DNA of 64,000 bases from Streptantibioticus ferralitis (lineage in GTDB: Bacteria > Actinomycetota > Actinomycetes > Streptomycetales > Streptomycetaceae), in NCBI RefSeq assembly GCF_029223525.1, contig NZ_JARHTQ010000029.1, positions 1 to 64,000 on the forward strand, given 5' to 3'. The notes beneath the pieces are model-generated. The model saw only the letters and a program-made list of their open reading frames with translations, was not told the DNA's origin and did no database searches. The position numbers were made by a program, and so were the translations under genes. This document shows, piece by piece, positions 44,912 through 54,462 of this stretch (the stretch's first letter is position 1; the number at the start of each line of letters is the position of its first letter).

Positions 44912-47900
44912 CAGACTTCGCGGCCCGGATCGCACGGCTCTCGCCGGAACAGCGTGAGGCCCTGCTCAAGCGGTTGAAGGACAACGCCCCTTCGGACAAT
45001 GCTTCTTCGAACAAGGCCTCTTCGGACAGGGCATCCGCTGGCATCGTGGCCGCGAAGCGGACCGGGGACACGGTTCCGCTCTCCTACGCCCAGGAACGCA
45101 TCTGGTTCCTGGAGCAGTTCACCCCGGGCACGCCTTTCCACAATATGTCCGGTGTGACGCGCATCCCGTTCCCCGTCGAGCCGGACGTGTTCGCGGAGTG
45201 CGTCGACCAGGTGGTCGAACGCCATGAGGTGCTGCGCACCCGGTTCGTGCTGCGCGAAGGAGCGCCGGTCGGCGTGGTCGCACAGCATGTGCAGGTGCCC
45301 GTTCGGGTGCTGGCGGACCTCGGGCCGCAGGAGCGGGAACAGCTGTTCCTGGAGGACGCCCGCGTCCCTTTCGACCTGTCGGTCGGGCCGCTGTTGCGAG
45401 TCACTGTCGCACCGGGCGGCTCCGACGAGTGCTTCGTCCAGTTCACCATGCACCACATCGTTTCCGACGGCTTCTCCATTGCCGTCTTCTTCCGCGAGCT
45501 CGGCGAGCTCTACCGTCCTCGGCTGGCCGGCATGCGGATCGAACTACCCCCGCTGAAACTCCAGTTCGCGAACGTCGCGGTCGCTGAGCGCGCCAAGGAG
45601 CAGGACGGGGAGTTCGCGGAGTCGGTCGACTACTGGGCCCGTCACCTTCGAGGTGCGCCATCCCACCTGGCGCTGCCGGCCGACCGCCGTCGCCCGGCCA
45701 GGGCGACCAACCGCGGTCGCCGACTGCCGGTGCGGATACCTGCTGAACTCGTCCAACAGGTCCGGAAACTGAGCCTGGAGCGCTCGGTCACCCCTTTCGT
45801 GACCATGCTCACCGCGTTCGCGACGGTGCTGGGCCGCTACAGCGCACAGGACGACCTGGTCATCGGGGTGCCGGTGGCAAATCGTGAAATGCCTGGAGCG
45901 GAACGGCTCATCGGCCCGTTCCTGAACACGCTCGCCCTCCGGCTGGACCTTGGCGGTCCGCTGACCTTCGCCGAACTGCTCGCCCAGGTGAACCGGACCG
46001 TGCTGGCCGGTTTCGAGCACCAGGCGGTTCCCCTCGAACGGGTCCTTCAGGCCGTCCAGTGCGTGCGGGACCCGAGTCGCAGCCCGCTGTTCCAGGCGGT
46101 GTTCAATTTCCAGGTGGACCAGTCCCGGACGCCGGGCGTCCCGGACTCGCAGCTGCGGGGCCTGCCCAACGGAGGCTGCCAGTTCGACCTGCTGTTCGAC
46201 ATGATGGCCACTCCGGACGGGATCACCGCGCATATCGACTACTACTCCGACGTCTACGACGAAGCGAGTGTCGTCCGGTTCGCCGACAGCTTCCTGGCAG
46301 TGCTGCGAGCAGGCGCGGACGAGGCCGAGCGCCCGGTCCACGAACTGCCGCTGCTCTCGCCCCAGGGCAGCGCCCACCTCATCGAGCAGGCGCTGCGTAC
46401 GACGGGGCGGGCCTACGACCGGACGCAGTGTGTGCACGAGCTCGTACTCGCCTCGGCGCGAAGCCACCCCGACCGGGTCGCCCTGGTCGAGGGCTCCCGT
46501 CTGATCACCTACGGCGAGCTCGACGCCCTTTCCGGCTCCATCGCGGCGGCACTTGCGGACCGCGCCCCTGCGCTGCCCGGAGCACATGTCGCGATCTGTC
46601 TGCCGCGCTCGGCTGAAACGATCACCGCCATCATCGGTGTGCTGCGGGCCGGCTACGCCTACATACCGCTCGACCCGGACTACCCGCCGGAGCGGACAGC
46701 CTTCGTCTACGACGATGCCGACATCGCCGCGGTCGTGACCCACGGCAGCCTGCTGGACGCACTGCCCCCGACGGTTGCGCCGGTCATTCTGCTGGACGGG
46801 CCGCTCCCTGAAGGACCCTTCCAGGACCCGGTCGGCAGTGACGCACCGGAGCGGTCCGAACGGTGTGCCTACACGATCTACACCTCCGGATCCACCGGGC
46901 TGCCCAAGGGCGTGCGGGTCTCCCACCGCAATGTCGTCAACGTCCTGACCGCCATCCGGGAGCGCCCGGGTCTGACGGCTGCGGACACCCTGCTCGCGGT
47001 GACGAGCCCGTCCTTCGACATGTCGGTAGCGGAGATGCTCCTCCCGCTGGTGTCCGGCGCCCGAGTCGTGGTGGCCCTGTCCGAGGACGTCGTGGACGGG
47101 CGCCGACTGGCAGCGCTCCTCGACGAGCACCGCGTGACGGTCATGGCAGCGACCCCTTCCACCTGGTACCTGATGGTGGAGAGCGGGTGGCGGGGCCGGC
47201 CCGGCCTGCGGGCCTGGAGCGGCGGCGAGGCGCTGCAACCTGCCTTGGCCGAAACACTGCTGCGCAGTTGCGATGAGGTGTGGAACCTCTACGGACCGAC
47301 CGAGACGACCGTCTACTCGACCGTGCACCGGGTCGGGCCCGAGGATGTGGCCGAGGGTTCCATACCGATCGGCCGGCCAGTCGCCAACACCACGGCGTAT
47401 GTGCTCGACCACGGCGGGAATCCGCTGCCGTACAACGTTCTCGGCGAACTCTGCCTTGGCGGGGACGGTGTGTCCCTCGGCTACCAGCGCAGGCCCGAAC
47501 TGAACTCCGCCGGCTTCGTCACAGAGCCGTTCCTGCCCGGACAGCGGCTGTACCGGACCGGCGACCTCGTACGGATGCGACCGGACGGCGAACTCGTGTA
47601 CGCCGGTCGCCGGGACCACCAGGTGAAGATCCGGGGAGTCCGGATCGAGCTGGGCGAGATCGAGGCCGTGCTCGGTTCGCACCCGCAGGTCACCAGGGCG
47701 GTCGCCGTGGTCGAGGGGGAGGCCGGCGGCACCCCGTCCATCGTCGCGTACGTACAGCCGACAGCCGAGGCGGTCACTGCGGCGCAGCTCACCGACTTCC
47801 TGCGGGAGCGCCTCGTGCCCCAGCTGGTGCCGGGCCGGATCGTCCGGCTTGCCGAGCTCCCGCTCAACGCGAACGGCAAGATCGACCGAAATGCCCTGTC

Positions 47901-49437
47901 CCGGAACAGCCAAGAGCAGGACGGCCAGGACCGGAACGCGTCGGCCGAACCCGGCACGCCGACCGGCTGCCTCGCCCCCCGCGACGAGACGGAGGAGCGG
48001 ATGGCAGTCATCTGGCGGGAGGTGCTCGACCGGCCGCAGCTCGGGGTGCTCGACGACTTCTTCGAACTCGGCGGCAACTCCCTGCTGGCGACCAAGCTCG
48101 TCTTTCGGATCCGCGAGGCATTCGGGGTCGATCTTCCACTGCAGGCACTGTTCGAGAGCCAGGCCACCGTGGCCGGGCTGTCCGCCCTGGCCACCCGTCA
48201 AGCGACCGCCGCCGAAGCCGTCCCGCCGGACCTGGCCGCTGAAGCACGCCTGGCCGACGACATCAGACCAGTGCCCGGCGCCCATGTGCACTCGGTGCGC
48301 CACCCCCAACATGTGTTCCTCACCGGCGCCACCGGATTCATCGGCGCCTTCCTGCTCGCCCGGCTGCTGCAGCGCACTGACGCGCGGATCTTCTGCCTGG
48401 TGCGGGCCGCATCGGCCGACCAGGGCTACGAGCGGATCCGCAGCACCCTGACCGGGTACGGCATCTGGGATCCGGCGTTCGGCGACCGGATCATCCCGGT
48501 GACCGGCACGCTCAGCAGCCCGCGCCTGGGCCTCAATCCTCCCCAGTGGCAGCATCTGGCAGCGATGGTCGACGTCGTCTACCACTGCGGCGCCGAGGTG
48601 GACTTTCTGCGGTCGTACTGGTCCCTGAGGCCCGCGAATGTGCTCGGAACCGCCGAGGTCCTGAGGCTGGCCTGCGACGGATCGACCAAACCGGTGCACT
48701 TCGTCTCCACCACCTCCGTGTTCTCCCGGCCCAACTATCCGGCGGGTACCTGTTTCACCGAGGAGATGGAACCGGTCCACGACCTGCGGACCACACTCGG
48801 CTACACCCAGACCAAGTGGGTCGGCGAGCAGTTGGTGCGCGAAGCCGGCCGTCGTGGGCTCCCGGTGTACATCTACCGGGCCGGGCGGGTGGGCGGCCAC
48901 AGCAGCACCGGCGCCTCCAGGACCGGCGATTTCGTGTGGCAGTTGGTGAAGGTCGGGATCGAGCTCGGAGCCGCCCCGCTTCTCGACGTGCGACTGGATG
49001 TCGTTCCCGTGGACTTCGTGGTCGACGCCATGCTCCATCTCTCCCGCCAACCCGAGCTGCGGGGCACGGTCTTCCACCTCGTCCAGCCGCAACCCGTGCC
49101 GCAGCGCCAACTCGTCGCATGGCTGGAGGAGTACGGCTACGGAGGTGAACGAGTCGCTTTCACCGAATGGTGCAGGCGTGCCGGCGAGCTGTCCGACGAG
49201 ACCGCTGCGGTGCTGGCGCCGTTCCTGTCCGGCACCCTGCCCCAGGGCGACTTCGTGTCCGGTGGCTTCGACCGCAGCAATGCGGACCGCGGCCTGGCCG
49301 GATCAGGCATCGGCTGTCCGCTGATCGACGACCGGCTCCTGCGCACCTATGTCGGCTACTTCGTCGAGACCGGCTACCTGCCTGCCCCGCACCCCTTGCG
49401 CTCGACGGCTCCGCAGCGAGCCGTACGGCCGAACTGA
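44908..49437 (+). CDS. Nonribosomal peptide synthetase with terminal reductase (C-A-PCP-R)
   Basis: A 1,509-residue NRPS. Condensation domain: LSYAQERIWFLEQF and MHHIVSDGFS (HHxxxDG near 179). Adenylation domain: ITYGELDALSG near 530, YTSGSTGLPKGVR near 658, FDMSVAEMLLPL, NLYGPTETT, YRTGDLVRM, NGKIDRNAL. PCP: FFELGGNSLLATKL (Ser near 1058). Reductase: FLTGATGFIGAFLLARLL near 1140 and the YTQTK catalytic motif near 1298. The C domain should join the polyketide acyl chain to one amino acid, and the NAD(P)H reductase should release it as an aldehyde or alcohol. By my alignment the A-domain pocket is about D-M-A-A-W-G-L-V-Y, which I cannot match to a known substrate. It opens with a docking-like helix (LSPEQREALLKRLK). 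Confidence 0.95.
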   Translation: MTDFAARIARLSPEQREALLKRLKDNAPSDNASSNKASSDRASAGIVAAKRTGDTVPLSYAQERIWFLEQFTPGTPFHNMSGVTRIPFPVEPDVFAECVDQVVERHEVLRTRFVLREGAPVGVVAQHVQVPVRVLADLGPQEREQLFLEDARVPFDLSVGPLLRVTVAPGGSDECFVQFTMHHIVSDGFSIAVFFRELGELYRPRLAGMRIELPPLKLQFANVAVAERAKEQDGEFAESVDYWARHLRGAPSHLALPADRRRPARATNRGRRLPVRIPAELVQQVRKLSLERSVTPFVTMLTAFATVLGRYSAQDDLVIGVPVANREMPGAERLIGPFLNTLALRLDLGGPLTFAELLAQVNRTVLAGFEHQAVPLERVLQAVQCVRDPSRSPLFQAVFNFQVDQSRTPGVPDSQLRGLPNGGCQFDLLFDMMATPDGITAHIDYYSDVYDEASVVRFADSFLAVLRAGADEAERPVHELPLLSPQGSAHLIEQALRTTGRAYDRTQCVHELVLASARSHPDRVALVEGSRLITYGELDALSGSIAAALADRAPALPGAHVAICLPRSAETITAIIGVLRAGYAYIPLDPDYPPERTAFVYDDADIAAVVTHGSLLDALPPTVAPVILLDGPLPEGPFQDPVGSDAPERSERCAYTIYTSGSTGLPKGVRVSHRNVVNVLTAIRERPGLTAADTLLAVTSPSFDMSVAEMLLPLVSGARVVVALSEDVVDGRRLAALLDEHRVTVMAATPSTWYLMVESGWRGRPGLRAWSGGEALQPALAETLLRSCDEVWNLYGPTETTVYSTVHRVGPEDVAEGSIPIGRPVANTTAYVLDHGGNPLPYNVLGELCLGGDGVSLGYQRRPELNSAGFVTEPFLPGQRLYRTGDLVRMRPDGELVYAGRRDHQVKIRGVRIELGEIEAVLGSHPQVTRAVAVVEGEAGGTPSIVAYVQPTAEAVTAAQLTDFLRERLVPQLVPGRIVRLAELPLNANGKIDRNALSRNSQEQDGQDRNASAEPGTPTGCLAPRDETEERMAVIWREVLDRPQLGVLDDFFELGGNSLLATKLVFRIREAFGVDLPLQALFESQATVAGLSALATRQATAAEAVPPDLAAEARLADDIRPVPGAHVHSVRHPQHVFLTGATGFIGAFLLARLLQRTDARIFCLVRAASADQGYERIRSTLTGYGIWDPAFGDRIIPVTGTLSSPRLGLNPPQWQHLAAMVDVVYHCGAEVDFLRSYWSLRPANVLGTAEVLRLACDGSTKPVHFVSTTSVFSRPNYPAGTCFTEEMEPVHDLRTTLGYTQTKWVGEQLVREAGRRGLPVYIYRAGRVGGHSSTGASRTGDFVWQLVKVGIELGAAPLLDVRLDVVPVDFVVDAMLHLSRQPELRGTVFHLVQPQPVPQRQLVAWLEEYGYGGERVAFTEWCRRAGELSDETAAVLAPFLSGTLPQGDFVSGGFDRSNADRGLAGSGIGCPLIDDRLLRTYVGYFVETGYLPAPHPLRSTAPQRAVRPN

Positions 49438-49451
49438 TTCGGAGACCAGCG

Positions 49452-50444
49452 ATGAAAGCGATGCGCATCCACGAGACCGGTGGCCCGGAAGTCCTGCGGC
49501 TGGACGAGCTCGACACCCCGGTGCCCGGCCCAGGACAGCTCTTGGTCCGTGTCGGAGCCGCCGGCGTCAACTTCTCCGATGTGATGGCACGTCAAGGTGT
49601 GTACCTCAACCAGGACACCGCCCCGGGGCTTCCGGTGACCCTGGGCACCGAGGTCGCCGGGGTGGTCGCCGCCGCAGGTCCCGGAGTCGACGGCCAGATC
49701 GTCGGGCGACGGGTCATCGCCTTCGTCCAGGGCGGGTATGCGGAGTACGCCGTGACCACTCCGGACCTGGCCGCCGAGCTGCCTGTCGGCGTCGACCTCG
49801 CCGAAGCGACCGCCTATCTGGTCCAGGGGGTCACAGCCTGGCAACTGCTCCGGGACTGCGCCCGGATCGAACCTGGCCAGTCTGTGCTCGTACACTCCGC
49901 AGCCGGGGGCGTCGGCACCCTCGCCCTGCAACTCGCCCGCGTCTTCGGCGCATCCACCGTCATCGCGACGGCCGGCTCGGCGGACAAGCGCAAGCTCGCC
50001 CTGGAACTCGGCGCCGACAGCGCAGTCGACTACACGACACCGGAATGGACCGAGGAGGCGCTGGCCGTGACCGGCGGCCGGGGCGTCGACATCGTCCTCG
50101 ACGCCGTCGGCGGAACCACCGGCGAGCAGAGCCTCGACTGCCTGGCCCCGTTCGGGCGGCTGGTCGTCTACGGGGTCTCCAGCAGTCGGCTCGCCTCGTT
50201 CGCGGGCGCACAGCTGATACGCAAGAACCAGTCAGTCATCGGCTACTGGCTGGCCGGCCGAATACCGCGAGGCGGCGCGACCGGTTCCCCGACTGCGCAC
50301 ATCGTTCCTGAACTGCTGCGCTTCGCCGAGTACGGCCGACTCCGCGCAGTGGTCCGGCACGCCTTCGCCCTATCTGAAGCGGCGGAGGCCCATCGCGCGG
50401 TCGGCGCCCGGCACACCATGGGAAAGGTGGTACTGGCGGTATGA
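49452..50444 (+). CDS. Quinone-oxidoreductase-like MDR protein, probable trans-acting enoyl reductase
   Basis: A 330-residue medium-chain dehydrogenase without the zinc ligands of alcohol dehydrogenases. It shows AAGVNFSDVMARQGVY, HSAAGGVGTLALQLARVFGA (NADPH site) and ELGADSAVDYTTPEW. It starts 12 bp after the NRPS stop with GGAGA upstream, so it is the third gene of the operon. The PKS lacks an ER domain, and stand-alone MDR proteins act as trans enoyl reductases for such synthases in fungi, so this is the best functional guess. A quinone or aldehyde reductase role is also possible. A strong hairpin follows. Confidence 0.9.
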   Translation: MKAMRIHETGGPEVLRLDELDTPVPGPGQLLVRVGAAGVNFSDVMARQGVYLNQDTAPGLPVTLGTEVAGVVAAAGPGVDGQIVGRRVIAFVQGGYAEYAVTTPDLAAELPVGVDLAEATAYLVQGVTAWQLLRDCARIEPGQSVLVHSAAGGVGTLALQLARVFGASTVIATAGSADKRKLALELGADSAVDYTTPEWTEEALAVTGGRGVDIVLDAVGGTTGEQSLDCLAPFGRLVVYGVSSSRLASFAGAQLIRKNQSVIGYWLAGRIPRGGATGSPTAHIVPELLRFAEYGRLRAVVRHAFALSEAAEAHRAVGARHTMGKVVLAV

Positions 50445-50498
50445 CACACTCATGACCTGGTCCGCGCCATCCCGCGACCCTGCCATTCCGCGGCGGAC

Positions 50499-50526
50499 GC
50501 GCCGCCCGCCAGCCGCTGGGCGGCGC
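50499..50526 (+). terminator. Strong terminator after the biosynthetic operon
   Basis: GCGCCGCCC (50499-50507), 10-nt loop, GGGCGGCGC (50518-50526): a perfect 9-bp GC stem, 55 bp after the MDR gene stop. It marks the end of the PKS-NRPS-MDR transcript. Confidence 0.8.
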
Positions 50527-50595
50527 TCTCCGCGTGGTGTGTGCGGACGATCACGTACGTAATTCCCCAGGGGCTGTGGTCAAGTAATTCCCCAA

Positions 50596-51279
50596 CCTGT
50601 GCCGCTCGAAAGGTCGTAGCCGCATTGTGGGTGCCGAAAAGTACGTCCGCGTAGGTCAGACAGTCATGTGCGCGCGTGGGGAGAGTCGCGAAAGTCGGTC
50701 AGCCCCGGAGCGCCGCGGGGCCGGGTGGATGCCGGCGGCGTGCAGGATTTCCCAGACGGTGGACGGGGCGATGGGGTAGCCGAGGCGGGCGAGTTCGCCT
50801 TGTGTCCGGCGGTGGCCCAAGGTGTAGTTCTCCCGGGCCAGGCGCAAGGTGAGTTGCTTGACCGTGGGCGCGGTGGAGGGCCTGCCCGGTCGGCGGTGCC
50901 GGGGGAACGTCCACTTGCGAGCAAGGAGTTGCCGGTGCCAGGCCAGCAGCGTGGTCGGGGTGACCGCGAAGACCTGACGCCAACGCTCACGCGGGACCAG
51001 CCGGGACAGGACCGCGAACCAGATCCGGTCAGCGGGCTCGTAGCGGACCCGGGCGATCTGACGGCGCAGCACCGCATTCCCGTGCCGCAACGCCAGCACT
51101 TCCGCATCCTCGGCTACCCGGCTGCGCAGTACGGCGCCGGGCAGCGTGATCAAGTTGCGGACCAGCGCGGCGACGATGGATAGGGGCATCGAAGGATCGT
51201 CCCAGACACCGTGCAGGCCGCGGCATCGGATTGAGCAACCCCAGGTCAGGAGCCGAGTCGTATTTTCGAGCGGCACAGG
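50596..51279 (-). mobile_element. Internally deleted insertion sequence
   Basis: Bounded by inverted ends: CCTGTGCCGCTCGAAA at 50596-50611 and its exact complement at 51264-51279. Between them is only the N-terminal half of an integrase-type transposase (50656-51189), so the element is a deletion derivative with both ends kept. It could be moved by an intact relative. Confidence 0.6.
50656..51189 (-). pseudogene. Integrase-core transposase, N-terminal half
   Basis: From ATG 51189 the frame reads LVRNLITLPGAVLRSRVAED, AEVLALRHGNAVLRRQIARV, RYEPADRIWFAVLSRLVPR, AVTPTTLLAWHRQLLARKWT and IAPSTVWEILHAAGIHPAP, the usual N-terminal part of actinobacterial rve-type transposases. The catalytic core that should follow is missing and the end is out of register. 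Confidence 0.75.
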
Positions 51280-51285
51280 CCCCCA

Positions 51286-51397
51286 GCCGGGGCAAGTGGA
51301 GCCGGTGCGCGACAAGCTCAGGCGCCTGGCGGACCGGGGTTGGCTGCACCGCACCCCCGCCGGCCACTTCACTACCCTGTCACAATCTCCCGCATGA
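51286..51397 (+). pseudogene. Transposase-associated fragment
   Basis: Encodes VEPVRDKLRRLADRGWLHRT followed by PAGHFTTL and a stop, a C-terminal piece often seen at the end of Streptomyces insertion-sequence proteins. The rest is absent. From 51398 to 51593 nothing else is recognisable. Confidence 0.4.
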
Positions 51398-51593
51398 CCG
51401 ATCTCGGCGGAATCCCGGCGTAACGGTCAGGCCATCGATGGGAGTTGGGGTGTCCGTGCGAATGAACAACCGCCCGCCGAGGGCACTGAAGGGCTTGTCT
51501 ACCAGTGCCGCCTGCCACTGTTGAGCGCCACCTTGGACCTGGTCTCCGGTCTGGTCCGCGGCCATCTGACGGCAGCACGCGACGCGATGCCTT

Positions 51594-51838
51594 CGACCAC
51601 GTCCTCATCATGAACGAGGCCCACGCCCGCCAGGTCCTTACGGCCTACCAGCGACACCACAACGAGCACCGACCGCAGTGGGCCCGAGACCAGCTACCAC
51701 CCGGCGCTCACGAACAGCGCGCCACGGTGCATGACATCGACACCCGCAAAGTCCTGCGCACCCGGATCCTCGGTGAACTCATCAACGAGTACCGATATGC
51801 GGCGTGACATGAAGTGACGACTTTTCGAGCGGCACACG
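51594..51838 (+). pseudogene. Integrase-core transposase C-terminal end with terminal repeat
   Basis: The plus strand reads MNEAHARQVLTAYQRHHNEH, RPQWARDQLPPG and VLGELINEYRYAA-like (RILGELINEYRYAA) ending at 51807, the closing segment of the same transposase family as 50656-51189. A third terminal repeat (51818-51838, containing TTTCGAGCGGCACA) follows at once. This is the 3-prime end of a second, opposite-strand copy. From 51839 to 52035 there is nothing supported. Confidence 0.65.
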
Positions 51839-52035
51839 CAGCCGCGGCGACAGGTGAACTTCTCGCGGGCGGTGATACCGGCCTCCTGCAGAGCGGGTGA
51901 ACGCCGCGGGTGAGGCGCTCAGGGTCGGTCTCGCCCTGCCACTCGGACTGCCCGCGGCCGCTTGGTCGTGCCCGCCCGAGCGGCGCAGGGCGGTCTGCGG
52001 CGGCGGCGAACTGACCGCAGCCCGTTCGGCCGCCG

Positions 52036-52710
52036 CTATCTCTGATACTCCGGCCCGGAGCGCTGGTTGCGCAGGGCGTAGCGGACCGCGTCGGCGCGGG
52101 AGTGCAGATCCGCTTTGGCGAACAGGTTGTTGATATGCGTCTTCACGGTGGCCTCGCTGATCACGAGCTTCGCCGCGATCTCCCGGTTGCGCAGGCCCTC
52201 GCCGATCAGCCCGAGGATCTCTCGTTCCCGCGCGGTCAGGGCGACGCCCAGGTCGTTGGGCGGCGCGGCCGGCGTGGCCCGGGAGGCCAGGGTGAGCAGG
52301 CGGCGCTGCACCTCGGGGGCGAGCACGGCCTGGCCCTGCGCGGCGGTGCGCACGGCGTGCAGGATCGTTGCGCGGTCGGCCTCCTTGGTCAGGTAGCCGC
52401 TCGCGCCCGCGTGGAGCGCGGCCAGGATCGACTCGTCGTCGTCGAAGGTGGTCAGCACGAGGATGGCGGTGTCCTGTTCGGCCCGGTGGATCCGTCCGGT
52501 CGCTTCGACCCCGTCCATGACGGGCATGTTCAGGTCCATCAGCAGCACATCCGGGTGGTGCAGCCCGGCGGCCTCCACGGCTTCCGCGCCGTTGGTCGCG
52601 GTGGCGACGACGGCCACGTCCTCGGCGAGACCCAGCATGACCGCCAGCGCCTCGCGGACGGTTGCCTGGTCGTCGACGACGACCAGAGTGATCGTGCGGT
52701 CCTCGGTCAT
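52036..52710 (-). CDS. NarL/LuxR-type response regulator
   Basis: A 224-residue two-component regulator. The receiver domain has VVVDDQATVREAL (acidic pocket) and the phosphoacceptor in VLLMDLNMPVMDGVEA (Asp near 60), with LTTFDDDE and GYLTKEA. The DNA-binding LuxR domain has LTAREREILGLIGEGLRNRE and ISEATVKTHINNLFAKADLH. Its ATG overlaps the stop of the histidine kinase (ATGA, 52707-52710), so it is translated coupled to it. Target genes unknown; the ferredoxin and PKS-NRPS operons are nearby candidates. Confidence 0.95.
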   Translation of the reverse strand: MTEDRTITLVVVDDQATVREALAVMLGLAEDVAVVATATNGAEAVEAAGLHHPDVLLMDLNMPVMDGVEATGRIHRAEQDTAILVLTTFDDDESILAALHAGASGYLTKEADRATILHAVRTAAQGQAVLAPEVQRRLLTLASRATPAAPPNDLGVALTAREREILGLIGEGLRNREIAAKLVISEATVKTHINNLFAKADLHSRADAVRYALRNQRSGPEYQR

Positions 52711-53867
52711 CTGGGCAGCTCCAGTTCCACGGTCCAGCCGCCCTCCAGGGTCGGCTCGGCTTGCAGGGTTCCGCCCAGCAAGGCGGCGCGTTCGCGCATG
52801 CCGGCGAGCCCGACCCCGGTGCCGCTGGCGAGTTCGGTGCGGCGGGGCTCGGTGGCGGGCCCGTTGTGCACGGTCAGGATGACGCGGTGGTCGGTGAAGG
52901 CAAGACGCATGGTGCGCGCCGCGCCCGGCGCGTATTTGGCCGCGTTGGTCAGCGCCTCCTGCGCGGCCCGGACCATCGTGTGCGTCGCCTCAGCGCCGAC
53001 CTCGGCGACCTCTTCAGTGATCGCGAAGTCGACCGCGTTGCGCTCGGCGAGTCGGCGCAGGGTGTCCGGCAGCGACAGGGTGTCCTCACGCAGTGCGTGC
53101 ACGGCGCGCCGGGTCTCGCTGATGCTGTCCACGGCGAGCGCGCGGGCCCTGCGGACGGCCGCGGTCGACTCCTCCTCGCGGCCGCTGTCGCGCAGCGCGT
53201 CGGCCATGTCCAGTTGCAGCGCGATCCCGGACAGCGCGTGGCCGAGCACGTCGTGGATCTCGCGGGCGATGCGGCCGCGTTCGATCAGCGCCGCCTCGCG
53301 CGCCTCGGATTCCTTGGCGCGCTGGGCCTCCTCGGCGGCGCGCTGGGAGCTGTGCAGGGCGTTGAGTTGGTCCCGATGGGAGATTCCGATGTAGACGGGC
53401 AGGCCGACGGTGAGCGCGAGCCACCACGGCCACTGCGCAGGGTCGGGGGAGAGCAGCTGAACCAGCCAGGTCGCCCCGGCCGCGACGAGCGCGCCGGTGA
53501 CGGCGACCCCGGTGGCGGCCCTGCGGGAGGCGAGTTTCCCGCCCGCTGCGGCCGCAGCGACGTACGGGAACAGGGCCGTGGCCGTCGTCGAGTGCGCGAG
53601 CGGCATCAGCAGCGAGCCCAGCAGCATGTAGGCGGTCATCGCGGCGAGTTGCCGGCGAGGGCTCAGCCGCTTCCACGGTAACAGCGCTCCGACCGCGGCG
53701 ATCGAGGCGAGCACGAACAGCGCCAACGCCACCGGCCGAAACAGGATGCGGCTGTAGGGCCACTGAACGATCGTGCAGGCAATCGTGGCGAGTACGAGGA
53801 ACGGCCGGCGCGGCTCGTCCCGGATACGTTCGGGTCGAACCGCCGGTCGTTGTTCCGCCGTGGTCAT
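52707..53867 (-). CDS. NarL-type sensor histidine kinase
   Basis: A 386-residue membrane sensor. The N-terminal part (about 20-165) holds about five hydrophobic segments; then a coiled linker (QRAAEEAQRAKESEAREA) leads to the HisKA_3 motif IAREIHDVLGHALSGIALQL (phosphorylated His) and an HATPase domain with QEALTNAAKYAPGA and GTGVGLAGMRERAALLGG. I chose ATG 53867 (MTTAEQRP) because upstream residues are of low quality. It forms an operon with the downstream response regulator. The signal sensed is unknown. Confidence 0.92.
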   Translation of the reverse strand: MTTAEQRPAVRPERIRDEPRRPFLVLATIACTIVQWPYSRILFRPVALALFVLASIAAVGALLPWKRLSPRRQLAAMTAYMLLGSLLMPLAHSTTATALFPYVAAAAAGGKLASRRAATGVAVTGALVAAGATWLVQLLSPDPAQWPWWLALTVGLPVYIGISHRDQLNALHSSQRAAEEAQRAKESEAREAALIERGRIAREIHDVLGHALSGIALQLDMADALRDSGREEESTAAVRRARALAVDSISETRRAVHALREDTLSLPDTLRRLAERNAVDFAITEEVAEVGAEATHTMVRAAQEALTNAAKYAPGAARTMRLAFTDHRVILTVHNGPATEPRRTELASGTGVGLAGMRERAALLGGTLQAEPTLEGGWTVELELPR

Positions 53868-54462
53868 GGTGCCGGGGTTCCGATCGTCATCGACGGTAGT
53901 CGCGAAGCTGGCCGTGCCCAGTGTTCCACCCCGACGCATGGTGGTCGCCGTACGGATTTTCGCCACAGTCGGTCGGACTGCGCTGCATGTTGTCCAGAAC
54001 CGGGAACATCCGGTGCGGGGCGCCATCCTGACCCTCCGTCCACATCACCAAAACCACGGCTGGCGGCCATCGGTGTCGTGCGGCGAGCGCTGTATCTCCG
54101 GCTGGAGAATCGTCTCCACCCGGGGGGACTCCGGCGTGCCGCGCCTCGGCATGCCCGGCGCGATCCCGATCTCCACCGGGACTCGCTGATCGGCCGCGCG
54201 GCGGCCGCGCCCCACCGCCGGCCGATCAGGGACACGACGCAGAACGCGATCCAGGGCGCCGGCCGCGCCCACACCGTGACGAGCTCCGTTTCCGCAGGGA
54301 CGGGTGCGCCGCCGGAGCGGGGTCTCTCCAAGCCGATGCGGAGCCGTGGGTGGAGTCGGTTCTCCACCCGGTTCTCCACCCAAGATACGGCGGCGAGATC
54401 ACGACAGGGCGACGGGTGCGGCCCTAGCGTGCCAACCACAGGACAGGGAAGGGAAGTTGGGC
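53868..54462. other. Divergent intergenic region
   Basis: About 600 bp between the kinase (minus) and ferredoxin (plus) genes. It should carry both promoters. No gene, hairpin or repeat stands out. Confidence 0.5.

Noticed and set aside
45544..49110. 1,188-codon minus-strand frame opposite the NRPS
   Set aside because: Antisense shadow caused by GC codon bias; the plus frame has complete C-A-PCP-R motifs.
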